Source: Myxococcales bacterium
GTDB lineage: Bacteria; Myxococcota; Polyangia; Polyangiales; Polyangiaceae
Direction: 5' to 3'
NCBI GenBank assembly: GCA_020430865.1
Contig: JAGQIY010001409.1
Coordinates: forward strand, 1-8,052
DNA: 8,052 bases
Within the stretch, counting starts at the first letter, position 1; each line of letters opens with the position of its first letter. The position numbers and the translations under genes were made by a program. Of this stretch, positions 6,822 through 8,052 are shown piece by piece. The notes below the pieces were generated by a model, which did no database searches, was not told the origin of the DNA, and worked only from the letters and a program-made list of their open reading frames with translations.

Positions 6822-7679
6822 CTACTGGGGGTTGGGGTTAGACGCGTCGGGAACCGCCCCGCCCTCCGCGACCGCGCCGTCCGGAGCGCTGGTGCTCGGC
6901 TCCGCGGGCGGCGATGACGCACTCGGCGAGGCGATCGAGGCAGCGGCGGGCTGTGGCGCGGAGACGACCTGCACGACCTCTCCACTCGAGGCCTGCAGCG
7001 CTTCCACCTTGGGACGGCGCCGGGAGGCGATCATGTCGACCGCCATCAGCAAGACGCCGACGCAAATCGAGATGTCGGCGACGTTGAAGGTCGGCCAGTG
7101 ATCGGTGACGCTCCAGCCCTCCGAGTAGCGCTTGATCCAGGTGTTGAGCGCGAGCACCCAGTCCCCGCGGTAGTCGATGAAGTCGATCACGCTCCCCCGC
7201 ACGATGCGATCCGCGAGGTTTCCGAGCGCGCCCCCCAGGACCAACGGGAGACCCCATTTGAGCGCACGCTGCCCGGGATGCAGGCGGCTGTAGAGCGACA
7301 CGATGAACGCGATCGCCAGGATGCTGACGACGAAGAAGAACGGCTTGCGCACCAGTTCTCCTGCGTTCTGCAGGATGCCCCACGCGCCGCCCCGGTTCAG
7401 TGCCCACGTGAACGTGAGGTGGTTGTCGATCACGACCACGGGCTCGAGTCGGTTCTCGAGGGTGAGCGCGGCCCAAGCCTTGCTCGCCACGTCGAGCACC
7501 AGCGAAACGGACGCCACGACGCCGAAGAACAGGAAGCTCGGCTTGTAGCCGTCCGAAGGCCCGCTGACGCTGCTGGGCGCCTGGGGATCGCTGGACGCGG
7601 ATGGCTCTGGGGGTGCCGCCTCGCCGAGGCCGACGCTGGTCGCGCCGCCGGACGTCAGGGGATCGATCGCCTCGCTCAT
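6822..7679 (-). CDS. lspA: Lipoprotein signal peptidase (signal peptidase II) with long terminal extensions
   Basis: LspA is the inner-membrane aspartyl protease that removes the signal peptide from diacylglyceryl-modified prolipoproteins, acting after Lgt. The core shows LDVASK (62-67), ALNRGGAWG (93-101), GGALGNLADR (149-158) with catalytic Asp157, GSVIDFIDY (162-170) and FNVADISIC (198-206) with catalytic Asp202, plus four hydrophobic segments. At 285 aa it is far longer than the usual 160-170. Residues 1-45 and about 223-285 are Ala/Ser/Pro/Gly-rich and look disordered, and the stretch between DFIDY and FNVAD has about 25 residues including two Trp-containing segments. The start ATG 7679 has an AGGA only three bases upstream, which is tight. 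No alternative start fits better, and upstream in frame lies a stop. It is the first gene of the lspA-lgt-lipoprotein run. Confidence 0.96.
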   Translation of the reverse strand: MSEAIDPLTSGGATSVGLGEAAPPEPSASSDPQAPSSVSGPSDGYKPSFLFFGVVASVSLVLDVASKAWAALTLENRLEPVVVIDNHLTFTWALNRGGAWGILQNAGELVRKPFFFVVSILAIAFIVSLYSRLHPGQRALKWGLPLVLGGALGNLADRIVRGSVIDFIDYRGDWVLALNTWIKRYSEGWSVTDHWPTFNVADISICVGVLLMAVDMIASRRRPKVEALQASSGEVVQVVSAPQPAAASIASPSASSPPAEPSTSAPDGAVAEGGAVPDASNPNPQ

Positions 7680-7833
7680 GAGTCCTGGCGGTCTACGACA
7701 TCCCGCACCCCAGAGCCAGACCGCGACCCATCTTTCGCATGGAGCAGTGCTCGGCGGCTGGCCCTGGTCAAGCGTTCACGTTTCTGGGTGGGCTCGCTTG
7801 AGGAGTGCCATACATGCGTTTAGTATCCGCCCC
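7680..7833. other. Divergent intergenic region between lspA and the helicase gene
   Basis: A 154-bp spacer that must carry promoters in both directions. A candidate for the plus-strand gene is listed separately. For lspA a TTGACC hexamer (7771-7766, minus strand) is a good -35, but nothing like a -10 stands 16-18 nt downstream. I see no strong inverted repeat, operator or riboswitch-like structure. Confidence 0.6.
7798..7826 (+). promoter_or_regulatory. Candidate sigma70-like promoter of the helicase gene, leaderless arrangement
   Basis: TTGAGG (7798-7803), a spacer of exactly 17 nt and TAGTAT (7821-7826) each match the sigma70 consensus at 4 of 6 positions. Seven bases (CCGCCCC) separate the -10 from ATG 7834, so a normal start site would place the mRNA 5' end at or within a base or two of the start codon. 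The start has no Shine-Dalgarno. This is the best promoter candidate in the window. Confidence 0.45.
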
Positions 7834-8052
7834 ATGTCCGAGAAGCCCGCTCCCTGGCTGCATCCCCGCGGCGTTGCTCAGGTCGTCCAGAGTTGGCGAG
7901 ACTCGGGAAAGGTCCAGCGCTGCCTTGCGGTGGAGCGGCTGATCGAACGCGGAGACGCACGCCACGTCGGCTTCGAGGCGCTGGAGCGTCCGCTCCCGAA
8001 CGCGCTGGTTCAGGCGCTCGAGGGACGCGGCGTCTCGCAGCTGTACAGTCAC
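7834..8052 (+). CDS. N-terminal fragment of a probable YprA/MrfA-type DEAD/DEAH-box helicase (cut by right edge)
   Basis: 73 codons are visible, open to the window end. The fragment ends in LPNALVQALEGRGVSQLYSH (54-73), which fits the segment that precedes the first helicase motif in YprA-family proteins (LP-x2-L-x3-L-x2-RG-I-x2-LY-x-HQ). The preceding GDARHVGFEALERP also suits their N-terminal region. Motif I (Walker A) and all catalytic motifs lie outside the window, so the call rests on this short match and on the exonuclease partner at the other end. In B. subtilis MrfA (YprA) is a 3'-5' DNA helicase acting in mitomycin C lesion repair with MrfB. The ATG at 7834 is preferred because the upstream ATG at 7814 is out of frame. 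It could instead be another large superfamily 2 helicase sharing this N-terminal signature. Confidence 0.68.
   Translation, partial: MSEKPAPWLHPRGVAQVVQSWRDSGKVQRCLAVERLIERGDARHVGFEALERPLPNALVQALEGRGVSQLYSH

Noticed and set aside
6800..6985. N-terminal extension of lgt to an ATG at 6985
   Set aside because: It would overlap lspA by over 160 nt and encode Arg/Pro/Ser-rich sequence unlike any Lgt. The GTG at 6799 has a good Shine-Dalgarno.
7766..7771. TTGACC on the minus strand as -35 of an lspA promoter
   Set aside because: It is a good -35, but the bases 16-18 nt downstream (around ACTGCT) do not resemble a -10.
7814..7942. Short plus-strand frame of 42 codons with AGGAG (7801-7805) at a good distance before ATG 7814
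   Set aside because: It overlaps the helicase start out of frame and has no recognisable content. The AGGAG partly coincides with the proposed -35 element. A tiny leader peptide cannot be excluded but has no other support.

Overview
The window is high-GC bacterial chromosome of a housekeeping type. It most resembles a myxobacterium, probably of the Sorangium/Polyangium side of the Myxococcota. This is inferred from gene style: a MopE-type Asp/Cys-repeat lipoprotein, Gly/Ser-rich tethers behind lipoboxes, and Pro/Ala/Ser-rich tails on a core enzyme. No taxonomic marker is present. There are no RNA genes, insertion sequences, CRISPR arrays or phage genes, and the sequence is almost fully coding, with eight genes of which two are cut by the window edges.

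Layout. Positions 1-1314 (minus) hold most of a YprB/MrfB-type DEDD exonuclease with a TPR-like tail, whose C-terminus lies off the left edge. About 100 bp of divergent spacer separates it from coaE (plus, 1416-2042). coaE converges on folD (minus, 2094-2954) across 51 bp. Reading leftwards from 7679, a minus-strand run comprises lspA, lgt, a small unknown lipoprotein, a large MopE-like lipoprotein and folD, with gaps of 22, 9, 70 and 43 nt. A second divergent spacer (7680-7833) separates lspA from the first 73 codons of a plus-strand gene that looks like a YprA/MrfA-type DEAD/DEAH helicase.

How the genes fit together. Lgt and LspA are the first two enzymes of lipoprotein maturation. The two genes downstream of them both encode predicted lipoproteins, so enzymes and substrates sit in one run. 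CoaE (last step of CoA synthesis) and FolD (one-carbon folate metabolism) are ordinary housekeeping enzymes. The window is bracketed by the exonuclease and the presumed helicase of the Mrf-type DNA repair pair, which are neighbours in Bacillus subtilis but are about 6.5 kb apart here.

The most notable non-coding pattern is at start codons. Four of the eight genes have a TANNNT hexamer ending exactly 6 or 7 nt before the start codon, a plausible -35 element 17-18 nt further upstream, and no Shine-Dalgarno sequence. This is the arrangement expected for leaderless transcripts. The two genes with the clearest Shine-Dalgarno (lgt, folD) lack it.
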